Origin: Flavobacteriaceae bacterium
GTDB taxonomy: Bacteria; Bacteroidota; Bacteroidia; Flavobacteriales; Flavobacteriaceae
DNA length: 64,000 nt
Assembly (NCBI GenBank): GCA_003443635.1
Contig: CP031964.1
Location: 2,326,321 to 2,390,320, forward strand
Direction of reading: 5' to 3'
The translations under genes and the position numbers were made by a program. The notes under the pieces are model-generated. The model was not told the DNA's origin and did not search any database. It saw only the letters and a list, made by a program, of their open reading frames with translations. Positions 9,432 to 17,885 of this stretch are shown here, in pieces; position 1 is the first letter of the stretch, and each line of letters opens with the position of its first letter.

Positions 9432-9447
9432 TCTCGCTAAAGCGAGA
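9432..9447. repeat. short GC-richer palindrome TCTCGC-TAAA-GCGAGA
   Basis: A perfect 6-bp stem around TAAA, clearly GC-richer than its surroundings. It lies 18 bp after the dnaN terminator and before the end of the convergent gene. It resembles the dispersed small palindromes of flavobacterial genomes, but only one copy is in the window. Confidence 0.45.
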
Positions 9448-9460
9448 ATTCACATAATAA

Positions 9461-9799
9461 CTAACTAATAAAACTAAGAGATAACGGGTAATGAGGAGTT
9501 TCCCCATTACTTACTTTTATTGCATTTATAACTGGGTATATAATAGATAATAGTCCTAAAATTAAAAACCCTACTAATCCTAAGCCAAATAGTAGTATTA
9601 AAGGAATACATACAATATAGCATACTATTAAACTCAATTGGAAATTGATAATACTTTTTCCATGTGCATTTAAACCATAAATTTTATCTCTGTTAGTCAT
9701 CCAGATCACTAACGGTATTATTAAACTCCCAAAACCAAGAAGCAATGTTGCTAATTGACTTAAATGAGTTAATACGATAAGTTGTCTATTCTCTTTCAT
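9461..9799 (-). CDS. DUF4870 (Tic20-like) small membrane protein
   Basis: 112 residues with three or four membrane helices: the first at about 10-32, then 50-75 and 75-92. The segment WMTNRDKIYGLNAHGKSIINFQ is the DUF4870 signature, with the N-x-H-G-K motif at the membrane face. The function of the family is not established. The gene is monocistronic, convergent with dnaN and divergent from the AraC-type gene. Confidence 0.88.
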   Translation of the reverse strand: MKENRQLIVLTHLSQLATLLLGFGSLIIPLVIWMTNRDKIYGLNAHGKSIINFQLSLIVCYIVCIPLILLFGLGLVGFLILGLLSIIYPVINAIKVSNGETPHYPLSLSFIS

Positions 9800-9936
9800 T
9801 TTTTATGATTATTTTGGTTAACACCTGTTTGACGCAAACATTCAAAGTTTGTTACAGGTTTTTAAAAAGAAAAAGATTATATTTTTAAAAACATACAAGT
9901 TTTATAACTTTAATGATAAATACAATTTAATTTAGA

Positions 9937-10737
9937 ATGCAGTATCAGCAAAAATCACCAAAAGAAAAACTATTAAAGTATATTAAACTCTTTTGGCAAA
10001 TAGATGGTAGTGATAATATTCAAATTAAAAAAGATAAAATAATACCCGATGGTTTTCCAGAAATAATCTTCCATTATAAAGATTTGTACAAAATAAATAT
10101 TAATAATAAGTGGGAAGTACAATCTAAATTTTTAATCGCTGGCCAGATTAAAAATCATTTTTATTTAGAAAATACAGGAATTATAGGTATGTTAGGCATA
10201 AAATTACAGCCTTCAGCTTTAAAAATACTATTCGACCTAGACATGGTACAATTGGTTGATAATGTTATTCAAATACCCAAAGATTTAGAAAGTACATTAA
10301 AATCTATAATATCTATAGCTACCTCAAATCAACCCTTTGAAACTAAAATTGAGATTATTGAAAACTGGTTTGAAAATTATATAAAAACTCATCAATTAAA
10401 ACCTCACGAAATTGATAAAGCTGTCAATTTAATTATTAGTAGAAAAGGGAATCTTAATGTTAAAGATATATGTAGTTTCATTAACGTTAACGAACGTACT
10501 TTAGAGCGTTATTTTAAATCTTACATTGGATTAACTCCTAAGTTTTATTGTAGAATTATACGATTCTCCAACATTTTTAAAACGATAAACGAAACTAATA
10601 ATTGGCTGGATATAAGCTATATTTCTGGGTTTTATGATCAGTCACATTTTATCAAAAATTTTAAAGAGTTTACTGGAGAAGATCCTTCAAAATATGGTTT
10701 TGATAAAGAGAACATGGCAAATTTCTTTTTAAAATAA
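9937..10737 (+). CDS. AraC-family transcriptional regulator with DUF6597-type N-terminus
   Basis: 266 residues. The N-terminal part (1 to about 150) contains the IPDGFPEIIFHYKD motif of the small cupin-like sensor domain found in this AraC subgroup. The C-terminal 100 residues carry the double helix-turn-helix, including VNERTLERYFKSYIGLTPKFY and the second recognition stretch with FYDQSHFIKNFKEFTGEDPSKY. It is cytoplasmic and DNA-binding. It lies 76 bp upstream of a DUF6265 lipoprotein gene on the same strand, a possible target. The ligand is unknown. Confidence 0.9.
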   Translation: MQYQQKSPKEKLLKYIKLFWQIDGSDNIQIKKDKIIPDGFPEIIFHYKDLYKININNKWEVQSKFLIAGQIKNHFYLENTGIIGMLGIKLQPSALKILFDLDMVQLVDNVIQIPKDLESTLKSIISIATSNQPFETKIEIIENWFENYIKTHQLKPHEIDKAVNLIISRKGNLNVKDICSFINVNERTLERYFKSYIGLTPKFYCRIIRFSNIFKTINETNNWLDISYISGFYDQSHFIKNFKEFTGEDPSKYGFDKENMANFFLK

Positions 10738-10781
10738 TCTTGATTGTCGGTTTTTTCCAATACAAGATATATATCAAAATA

Positions 10782-10789
10782 TAACTTTG
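10782..10789 (+). promoter_or_regulatory. -7 box of the DUF6265 lipoprotein gene
   Basis: TAACTTTG is an exact TAnnTTTG match 25 nt before the ATG at 10814, so this gene has its own promoter within the 76-bp gap after the AraC gene. Confidence 0.5.
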
Positions 10790-10813
10790 TAGAAAACCAA
10801 AATATTATATCAT

Positions 10814-11266
10814 ATGAAATCTCTATTCTTGAAAATTATTATTCTAAATTTATTTACATTAAGTTTTTATAGCTGTGCTCAATCTATAGAAAAAGTTGAG
10901 TTTTTAACTGGAACCTGGAAAGTTGAAGGTAGAGACACTTATGAGAATTGGCAAAAAGACAATAATACACTAATAGGGAAATCTTATAAAATAAAAGATA
11001 ACAAAGAACATATTTCTGAAACTTTAAGCATTACTACAACTAATAACATCGTTACTTATACTGCAACTGTTTTAAATCAAAATGATGGAAAAGGTATTGA
11101 TTTTATACTCAACTCTGAAGTCACTAAAAAATTATCTTTTGAAAATTTGAATCATGATTTTCCTAAAAAAATTCAATATACAAAGCTTAGTAATACTGAG
11201 GTTTTTGTTGAAGTTTTTGGGGAAGGAGATAAAGGGTTTTCTTATAAAATGTTTAAACAAGAATAG
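10814..11266 (+). CDS. DUF6265 family lipoprotein
   Basis: 150 residues. The signal peptide ends in FYSC (Cys21 region), a lipobox. The mature part is one lipocalin-like beta domain with EFLTGTWKVEGR near the start, EISE-type strands and NHDFPKKIQY near the end, which are marks of DUF6265. The family has no known biochemical function; the fold suggests binding of a small hydrophobic molecule. It has its own -7 box and may respond to the AraC-type regulator upstream. Confidence 0.82.
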   Translation: MKSLFLKIIILNLFTLSFYSCAQSIEKVEFLTGTWKVEGRDTYENWQKDNNTLIGKSYKIKDNKEHISETLSITTTNNIVTYTATVLNQNDGKGIDFILNSEVTKKLSFENLNHDFPKKIQYTKLSNTEVFVEVFGEGDKGFSYKMFKQE

Positions 11267-11282
11267 AGGAAGTGTTATAAAA

Positions 11283-13328
11283 TTATTTAGTTTCTATTCC
11301 GTGATCATTTAAAACTTTGATAAAACGAGGATCGTCTTTAAGGAAGTCGAAAAAATCTATACGTTCTCTCTTTAGTGTTCTGGATTGAGGATTCCTTATA
11401 GTATCTAAATGATATAATACGCTATCTGTAATTTTAAGGCCTGCATAAGCAACTGCTAATTGGTGACTACGCTCTTCTTCAAGCGCTGTTGCTTTTATAA
11501 CATCAATTATTTTATACGCATTAATTGTATCTCCGCTTTTCGCATAACAATACGCTAAAAAGCGATTAAAAATAGGTTGTTCTTTAACCATTTCCTTTAA
11601 TGGCGAGATTGCTTTATCATATAGTTTTTGATCTGTATACAACCTAAAGTAAGATCTATTAATTACAAATTTATTATTATCATCGTCGATTTTTTCAATT
11701 TTTTTCATCAACTGTTCAGCTTCATCATATTTAAAATTGGATGCCAATGCTGTAAAATAACTGTTAGCAGTAGCAAATGATAAAGGATCTAAGCGATATG
11801 CTATTTCTGCTTGTTCTAATTGCTTATCAAACTGCTGAGTGTAATAAAAATATGTGGAAAATTGATGTCTAGCTGTTAGATCATTAGGAGCTAATTTAAT
11901 TGCCTTTTCAAAAGCTGCTTTAGCATCATCAGGTCTTCCCTCAATATTATAAATTAAACCTCGTACAGAATAAATTCTAGGGATTTTTGTACTAATAGTT
12001 TCAGCTTTATCTAAATATTCGTTGGCAAGTTTAGAAGCTTCTTCTGGACTACGTCCAGAATAGTATGTTTCTAAATAAATAGAATTTGCTATCTCTGCAT
12101 AAGCTTCCGCATAATTAGAATCAAGTGTTAAAGCTTCTTTATAAAGTAATATGCTTTTTGCAAGACTTTCAGCATTTCGTTTATCTGCTTCTTTTCTTCC
12201 TGTTAAAAACAGTTTATAAGCTTCAATATTTGTTGTTGGTACCGATTCAAGGCTCTGCTCTTCTTCAAAGCTAATATTGAGACTTAGTGCATCTACAATT
12301 TCTTTAGACACTTCGGTTTGTAAAGCAAAAATGTCAGTTAAAGTTTTATCATAATTTTCCGCCCAAATATGTTCATCTGTTTTAGCATCTATTAACTGAG
12401 CACTTACTCGTATTTGATCACCATATTTTCTAATACTACCCTCTAATATATAAGCAACCCCTAATTCTTTAGCAATTTCTGGGGCAGTTTTATTAGTTCC
12501 TTTGTACTGCATTACTGAAGTTCTTGAAATTACATGTAAATCTTTAAGTTTAGATAAATGTGTTAGAATATCTTCTGTAAATCCATCAGTAAAGACATCT
12601 GAACCTTCATCGGTACTCATATTATTTAAAGGAATTACTGCAATAGATAGATCTGAAGGTTGATGCTGTTTCTGACCCCTTAAACCAAGTATGAGTACTA
12701 ATGCTATTATAGAGAACATTAACCCCATCCCTATTAAAATATTTTTCCTTTTCTGTTTTTTTATTACAGCTTCTGTTTCATTCTTTTTTTTGAGTTTCCC
12801 TTTTATTTCTTTGGGGTCCGGAATCACTAATCCTTTATTTGCTATAGCAAATAATGGCAATGCATTTTCTACATTCTTTAAATCGTAAGCATCTAAAAAC
12901 TTAGCTTCAATATCGCGATGACTTCTAATTTGATCATGTACTTTATCTGATATTAAAATACTACCTGCTACCGCACAAGATTCTATTCTAGATGCCACAT
13001 TTACAGCATCTCCTATTATGTCTTCTTTGGAATATAGAATATCTCCAACATGAATCCCGATACGAACAGGAATTTTTGGGTCTTCTTGAAACGCCAACTG
13101 CATCTCTATACTACAATTAACGGCTTCGACTGAACTTTTAAAAATACTTAAAGTGCCATCTCCAAAATATTGTACAATAGTACCATTAAACTTTTTGGTA
13201 GTTATTTCAAAAATTTCTCTATGCCTATCACGTATAACAACTGCTCCATTTTCATCTTTCTGCATTAAGGATGTGTATCCTTCAATATCAGTAAACATTA
13301 TTGCTGCAAGTTGCCTATTCTGTGACAT
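11283..13328 (-). CDS. class III adenylate/guanylate cyclase with TolB-like and TPR domains
   Basis: 681 residues. The cyclase homology domain (1-165) has metal ligands Asp14 (FTDIEGYTS) and Asp57 (YFGDG), and the transition-state residues Asn110 and Arg114 (GDAVNVASRIE), so it looks active. The usual base-selecting Lys is Gln53 while Asp103 is kept, so ATP versus GTP is uncertain. One membrane helix (197-216) follows, then a TolB N-terminal-like domain (225-350, SIAVIPLNNMS) and about eight TPRs to the end. The catalytic domain should be cytoplasmic and the TPRs periplasmic. The gene diverges, 117 bp away, from a cyclic-nucleotide-binding sigma-54 activator, its likely effector. Confidence 0.93.
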   Translation of the reverse strand: MSQNRQLAAIMFTDIEGYTSLMQKDENGAVVIRDRHREIFEITTKKFNGTIVQYFGDGTLSIFKSSVEAVNCSIEMQLAFQEDPKIPVRIGIHVGDILYSKEDIIGDAVNVASRIESCAVAGSILISDKVHDQIRSHRDIEAKFLDAYDLKNVENALPLFAIANKGLVIPDPKEIKGKLKKKNETEAVIKKQKRKNILIGMGLMFSIIALVLILGLRGQKQHQPSDLSIAVIPLNNMSTDEGSDVFTDGFTEDILTHLSKLKDLHVISRTSVMQYKGTNKTAPEIAKELGVAYILEGSIRKYGDQIRVSAQLIDAKTDEHIWAENYDKTLTDIFALQTEVSKEIVDALSLNISFEEEQSLESVPTTNIEAYKLFLTGRKEADKRNAESLAKSILLYKEALTLDSNYAEAYAEIANSIYLETYYSGRSPEEASKLANEYLDKAETISTKIPRIYSVRGLIYNIEGRPDDAKAAFEKAIKLAPNDLTARHQFSTYFYYTQQFDKQLEQAEIAYRLDPLSFATANSYFTALASNFKYDEAEQLMKKIEKIDDDNNKFVINRSYFRLYTDQKLYDKAISPLKEMVKEQPIFNRFLAYCYAKSGDTINAYKIIDVIKATALEEERSHQLAVAYAGLKITDSVLYHLDTIRNPQSRTLKRERIDFFDFLKDDPRFIKVLNDHGIETK

Positions 13329-13445
13329 TTAAGTGTTTAGTTGAATAAAGTTTCACTAATTTAGGAATTTATCTTAAATATTAACTCTGTTTTATAATTA
13401 CTTTATATTAAACGTTTTATATATTTATATTTAGTTTAATTATCT

Positions 13446-15290
13446 ATGTCTATAACCGAACTAAAAAATACTATTGCTTTTCTTAATAAGGTCTCTTTTT
13501 TTTCTGAAGTATCTACAACTTCTTTATCACATTTATGCGAAAAACTAGATACTGAGGTTTATCGAAAAGGGCAATCTATTTTTAATAAAGGTGATCTTGG
13601 AGAAGCGATGTATGTAATTTTAGAAGGAAAGGTTAAAGTTCACGAGAATAAACATATATATGATCATTTGTCTGAAGGTGATTGTTTTGGAGAATATGCT
13701 CTGATAGATAATCAAAAACGATCTGCATCTATTACAGCAATAGAATCAACTAAAGTTTTAAAGATAGAACGACATCATTTTATTGATTTAATGACAAAAG
13801 ATAGTGGTTTTGCTCAAGGAATTCTTTCTGTAATGATCAAACGTCATAGAGAGTTAGATACTATTCAAGAACACTTAGCAACTTCTAAACAAGAATTAGA
13901 ATTAGCGAGCTCAAAAATGAAAGGCTTAATTAATGGTGCTATGGATGCCATTATTATGTTTAATCGAGATTTTAGAATTGTACTCACTAATCCTTCTGCA
14001 AACAAATTGCTAGAAAATAATGATGTATTACAACGTAATGTTTTATTTTTCTTTGATGATGCGAGTGTCGATTTAATTGAAGAATTGATAAGAAAAGATG
14101 ATATAAAAGCATTAAATAATTACTTACCAAACATTATAAAAGTAATAGGTTCTAATGGTACAGGAACTTTAAATGAAGGTACGATTAGTAAATATGGAAA
14201 TGATTTTGGCGCTTTTTACACTCTTATCTTGCGTAATATTGAAGAACGATTAATTGCTGAAGACACAATTAATTTGCTTACCAAACAAACACAGTATTTA
14301 GAAGAAGAGATTAAAGAGCTCACAAGCAGTTATGGTATAATCGCTGAAGATAAGAGTATGCAATCTGTTTTAAGTCTTATTGAACAAGTAGCACAAACAG
14401 ATGCGACTGTTTTAATTACAGGAGAAACTGGTACTGGAAAAGAATTGGTATCTCGTGCAATACATAAAGCTAGTCGACGAAATGATAAGCCATTAATACG
14501 AATTAATTGCGGTGCTATTCCAACTAATTTAATTGAAAGTGAATTATTTGGTCATAAAAAAGGAGCTTTTACTGGCGCTACAGCTGATAGAAAAGGGCGA
14601 TTTTTACTTGCAGACAAGGGTACTATATTTTTAGATGAAATTGGAGAACTCCCTTTAGAGCTTCAGCCTAAGTTATTACGTGTGATCCAAGAAGGAGAAT
14701 TTGATCCTGTTGGAAGTTCTGAAACCATTAAAGTAGATGTACGCATTATTGCTGCTACACATCGTGATTTATTAGAACAAGCCAACAAGGGTAAGTTTCG
14801 TGAAGATTTATATTATCGCTTAAATGTATTTCCTATTGATGTTCCTTCTTTACGAAATCGAGGTAATGACATTTGTTTGATTGCTCAAGAAATGATTGAA
14901 CAATTCTCTGGGAAACTCAACAAAAATCCAGTAATTCTTTCTGATACAGATAAAGTTCTTTTTTTAAATTACCTGTGGCCTGGCAATGTTCGTGAATTAC
15001 AAAACTTAATAGAACGTGCAGTAATTGTTTCTCAAAACGGAATTATTAACTGGGCGACTATTATTCCAGACAATGAAACTAATATTAATTTACTTCAACC
15101 TCAAACAGAAACAGTTTCTATTTTAACAGCAAAAGAAATTAATACTCTTGAAAAGGAGAATATTCTTAAAGCACTGAAACAAACGCGTTGGAAAGTTTCT
15201 GGAGTAAATGGTGCTGCGGCTTTATTACAAATTCCTCCCACTACTCTAGCTTCAAAAATTAAAGCCTTTAATATAGAGCGTCCTATATAA
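13446..15290 (+). CDS. cyclic-nucleotide-binding sigma-54-dependent activator
   Basis: 614 residues. The N-terminal cNMP-binding domain (about 12-140) has a complete phosphate-binding cassette, with FGE at 81-83 (Glu83) and RSA at 92-94 (Arg92). A PAS-like region follows (160-270), then a short coiled coil. The AAA+ domain has Walker A GETGTGKE at 326-333, the sigma-54 contact loop GAFTGA at 373-378 and Walker B IFLDE near 395. A Fis-type helix-turn-helix ends the protein (570-614). There is no receiver domain, so control is probably by cAMP or cGMP. The divergent cyclase gene supports this. Cytoplasmic. Confidence 0.95.
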   Translation: MSITELKNTIAFLNKVSFFSEVSTTSLSHLCEKLDTEVYRKGQSIFNKGDLGEAMYVILEGKVKVHENKHIYDHLSEGDCFGEYALIDNQKRSASITAIESTKVLKIERHHFIDLMTKDSGFAQGILSVMIKRHRELDTIQEHLATSKQELELASSKMKGLINGAMDAIIMFNRDFRIVLTNPSANKLLENNDVLQRNVLFFFDDASVDLIEELIRKDDIKALNNYLPNIIKVIGSNGTGTLNEGTISKYGNDFGAFYTLILRNIEERLIAEDTINLLTKQTQYLEEEIKELTSSYGIIAEDKSMQSVLSLIEQVAQTDATVLITGETGTGKELVSRAIHKASRRNDKPLIRINCGAIPTNLIESELFGHKKGAFTGATADRKGRFLLADKGTIFLDEIGELPLELQPKLLRVIQEGEFDPVGSSETIKVDVRIIAATHRDLLEQANKGKFREDLYYRLNVFPIDVPSLRNRGNDICLIAQEMIEQFSGKLNKNPVILSDTDKVLFLNYLWPGNVRELQNLIERAVIVSQNGIINWATIIPDNETNINLLQPQTETVSILTAKEINTLEKENILKALKQTRWKVSGVNGAAALLQIPPTTLASKIKAFNIERPI

Positions 15291-15331
15291 TATTCAATTT
15301 TTCATTACATTAGTGCACTAATTTTTTATTT

Positions 15332-16390
15332 ATGAAACCATCTATTTTTGGCTGTGCTTTTCTTTTTATACTTCTGTTTAGTTGTAAAACTGAAACCGAA
15401 GAAGCTGTTATTACTAATGATTCGCTTAGTGTGAAAGACTATTTTGATAATACCGATCGTGACGATCAGTTTACTGGAGGAATTAAAATGATTCCAATTA
15501 GTACCCCTAAAGGAGAGTTTAAGGTATGGACCAAACGTGTAGGGAACAATCCAACTATAAAAGTATTATTGCTTCATGGTGGGCCTGGTGTAACACACGA
15601 GATTTATGAGTCGTTTGATGGTTATTTCCCGCAAGAAGGTATTGAGTATTATTATTACGACCAATTAGGCTCTTATTATAGTGATCAGCCAGACGATCTA
15701 AGTCTTTGGGACCTTGACCGTTTTGTTGAAGAAGTAGAACAAGTTCGTATCGCATTAGGGTTAAACAAAGATAATTTTTATTTGTTCGGACAGTCTTGGG
15801 GTGGTATTTTAGGTATGCAATATGCTTTAAAATACCAACAAAATTTAAAGGGGTTAATTATTTCTAATATGGTATCCTCTATTCCTGAATATCAAAAATA
15901 TGCTGACGAAGTATTAGCGCCACAATTACCTCCAGAAGTATTAAAAGAGATTTTAGAATTTGAAGCTAAAGAAGATTATGGTAACGAACGCTATTTATCT
16001 TTAATAGAAGAGCATTACTATCCAAAACACGTACTGCGTTTACCTCCAAACGAGTGGCCAAACTCTGTACATCGCACATTTAAACATGTTAACCCTGATG
16101 TATATGTAACGATGCAAGGGCCAAGTGAATTTGGTATTAAAGGTGATGCTACACTTAAAAATTGGGATGTGAGTAAAGAATTGCCTCAGATTACTGTCCC
16201 TACTCTAACTATAGGTGGGCAATACGATACGATGGACCCTAAACATATGGAATGGATATCTACTCAAGTACAAAACGGACGTTATTTGCATTGTCCAAAT
16301 GGAAGTCATTTATCTCAATATGACGATCAAGAACATTTTTTTCCAGGCTTAATTGATTTTATTAAAGATGTAGATAATGGAGAGTTTTAA
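15332..16390 (+). CDS. proline iminopeptidase-family alpha/beta hydrolase, lipoprotein
   Basis: 352 residues. The signal peptide ends with LLFSC (Cys18), a lipobox. The hydrolase fold has the oxyanion HGGPG motif, a YYDQLGSYYS stretch as in S33 peptidases, the nucleophile elbow GQSWGG with Ser155, a late acid in GQYDTMDP and His in NGSHLSQYDD. The family removes N-terminal proline or hydrolyses related small amides and esters. The lipoprotein signal puts it on the periplasmic or outer-membrane side. It follows the sigma-54 activator by 41 bp, so it may be in the same transcript. Confidence 0.88.
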   Translation: MKPSIFGCAFLFILLFSCKTETEEAVITNDSLSVKDYFDNTDRDDQFTGGIKMIPISTPKGEFKVWTKRVGNNPTIKVLLLHGGPGVTHEIYESFDGYFPQEGIEYYYYDQLGSYYSDQPDDLSLWDLDRFVEEVEQVRIALGLNKDNFYLFGQSWGGILGMQYALKYQQNLKGLIISNMVSSIPEYQKYADEVLAPQLPPEVLKEILEFEAKEDYGNERYLSLIEEHYYPKHVLRLPPNEWPNSVHRTFKHVNPDVYVTMQGPSEFGIKGDATLKNWDVSKELPQITVPTLTIGGQYDTMDPKHMEWISTQVQNGRYLHCPNGSHLSQYDDQEHFFPGLIDFIKDVDNGEF

Positions 16391-16490
16391 TTAATATTAA
16401 ATCATTTTTTATTAGCGGTTATAATAAACTCTGTTCCGTTAGTTTTCAGAGCAACTTTTATTTTTGTTAAATATTAATTAATCTCATTAT

Positions 16491-16928
16491 TCATCTAGGA
16501 GGTCCTTCCCATAACACTTGTTCAATCATCCATTTATCTCCATCTTTTGAAAGTAATGCATAATCCACACCCCACCAAGCAGTTATTTTAGCAGCTGCTA
16601 TATGATTCATGATATTTAAAATTTCAACTTTTTTTGGGGCATCTTTCTTAGCAAAATTCTTCTTTTCAAATACTCCCTTTGCATAGGCAATTGCTTGCTT
16701 ATATGTCATCTGAGCACCTTTATAACTACTTGATTCTTTATTTTTCCAGTAGCCAAATTTATACAAAGAGGGTCTTATACTATTAACAATTTTTAATGTA
16801 TCGCCTTCATAAAAGCCTTCTAAATAATTCATACAAGCTTTTCTTATAGCTTTTTTATCTACTTCTGATTGTGCATAAGAAATATTTACCAGAAATAAAG
16901 ACAGAATAATAATAAATAATGTTTTCAT
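16491..16928 (-). CDS. secreted NTF2-like / putative lumazine-binding (PF12893-type) protein
   Basis: 145 residues with a cleavable signal peptide (1-19, ending NISYAQ). The mature chain has the cone-shaped NTF2-like fold pattern: an initial helix with ACMNYLEGFYEGD, Tyr-Gly-Trp residues in the middle and WGVDYALLSKDGDKWMIEQVLW at the end. That pattern matches the putative lumazine-binding family. Function unknown; these proteins usually bind a small ligand. It is monocistronic and divergent from osmC, with a 331-bp gap between them. Confidence 0.8.
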   Translation of the reverse strand: MKTLFIIILSLFLVNISYAQSEVDKKAIRKACMNYLEGFYEGDTLKIVNSIRPSLYKFGYWKNKESSSYKGAQMTYKQAIAYAKGVFEKKNFAKKDAPKKVEILNIMNHIAAAKITAWWGVDYALLSKDGDKWMIEQVLWEGPPR

Positions 16929-17128
16929 AAGGTTTTAAATTTAGTATTGTTTTTATAACATATATAGCGTTATAGTATATAATTAGTTAGATCTTAAAGT
17001 AACTAATTTAGTGAATAAAAAATGAACACCATAGCTTACATATATAACTAATGCTTCTTTTGCCATTCATTCTTCACATTTATAATTCACGATATCTCAT
17101 AAATACAATAACGACATTTCGTTAATTT

Positions 17129-17224
17129 ATGATTTATCGTAACAATAAATTATTACATAAATTATTGTAACATACTATAAATCATTAAGTTATGATTTTT
17201 GGCATAGCAATAGTAGTATACTTG
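17129..17224. promoter_or_regulatory. operator-like repeats and promoter upstream of osmC
   Basis: The 331-bp gap 16929-17259 is AT-rich. Within it the 7-mer ATGATTT or its complement AAATCAT occurs three times: 17129-17135 (+), 17179-17185 (-) and 17192-17198 (+). The first pair forms a 9-bp dyad (ATGATTTAT/ATAAATCAT) and the second pair a perfect 7-bp dyad with a 6-nt spacer. ACAATAA/TTATTGT (17142-17168) nests inside. TATACTTG at 17217-17224 is a 7/8 match to the -7 box. Nothing else is seen in the gap. Confidence 0.45.
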
Positions 17225-17259
17225 TCAAACAAAAAAATTATAACTTAAATTTTAAAACA

Positions 17260-17814
17260 ATGATTACAACAGCAAACATTAAAAACGGAGTAAACGTAGA
17301 TCAATTAGTAGATACGATTAACCACATTCAAGAACAGCCAGAACTGGCAAAATTCAAATTCAGATCTAAAAATGATTGGATTAACGGAGGGCATTGCGTA
17401 TCCAGTATCAAAAGTTTTTATGGAGCAGGCCAAGAAGACGAAACACGTGAAGATACTTTTACTATGGAATGTAGTCATCCTAAAGTATTATTAGGTGAAG
17501 ATGAAGCAGCTACGCCACCAGAAGTAGTATTACATGCTTTAGGATCTTGTTTAACTGGAGCAATGGTATATCATGCTGCAGCCAATGGAGTAGATATTAA
17601 AAGTGCATCTTCTACTTTAGAAGGTGGTGCAGATTTACATGGATTCTTAGGTTTAGACACCGAAATACGTAAAGGATTTGATGGTGTTAAAATGGTACTT
17701 AAAGTAAAATCGGATGCGACTGCAGAACAGTTAGAAAATTTTGCAAAATTTTCTCCTGTATTTGATATGTTAACTAACCCTACTCCAGTTTCAATCGAAA
17801 TTGTAAAAGAGTAA
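17260..17814 (+). CDS. OsmC-family peroxiredoxin-like protein
   Basis: 184 residues of the OsmC/Ohr fold. The two cysteines expected for peroxide reduction lie in MECSHP (Cys71) and LGSCLTGAM (Cys97), with the PPEVVLHALGSC helix around the second. These cytoplasmic enzymes reduce organic hydroperoxides with a thiol donor, or act on related substrates. The N-terminal 30 residues before the core are longer than in classic OsmC. A hairpin terminator separates it from the pyruvate:ferredoxin oxidoreductase gene 72 bp downstream. Confidence 0.92.
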   Translation: MITTANIKNGVNVDQLVDTINHIQEQPELAKFKFRSKNDWINGGHCVSSIKSFYGAGQEDETREDTFTMECSHPKVLLGEDEAATPPEVVLHALGSCLTGAMVYHAAANGVDIKSASSTLEGGADLHGFLGLDTEIRKGFDGVKMVLKVKSDATAEQLENFAKFSPVFDMLTNPTPVSIEIVKE

Positions 17815-17824
17815 ACAACCAGTT

Positions 17825-17862
17825 AAAAATGGCTGTTCAAAGTAATATTGGCAGCCATTTTT
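17825..17862 (+). terminator. terminator between osmC and the PFOR gene
   Basis: AAAAATGGCTG and CAGCCATTTTT make a perfect 11-bp stem with a 16-nt loop, followed by a T-rich tract. It ends 24 nt before the ATG at 17886. An in-frame ATG at 17829 lies in the left arm and is therefore an unlikely start. Confidence 0.8.
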
Positions 17863-17885
17863 TATTTTTTTATTCAACACCACCA

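Noticed and set aside
17196..17212. TTGGCATAGCAATAG as a sigma-54 promoter of osmC
   Set aside because: The TTGC element is absent at the required spacing; only the -24-like half is present.
17829..17885. N-terminal extension of the PFOR gene from the ATG at 17829
   Set aside because: The extension lies in the osmC terminator hairpin and T-tract, and the family sequence begins at the ATG at 17886.
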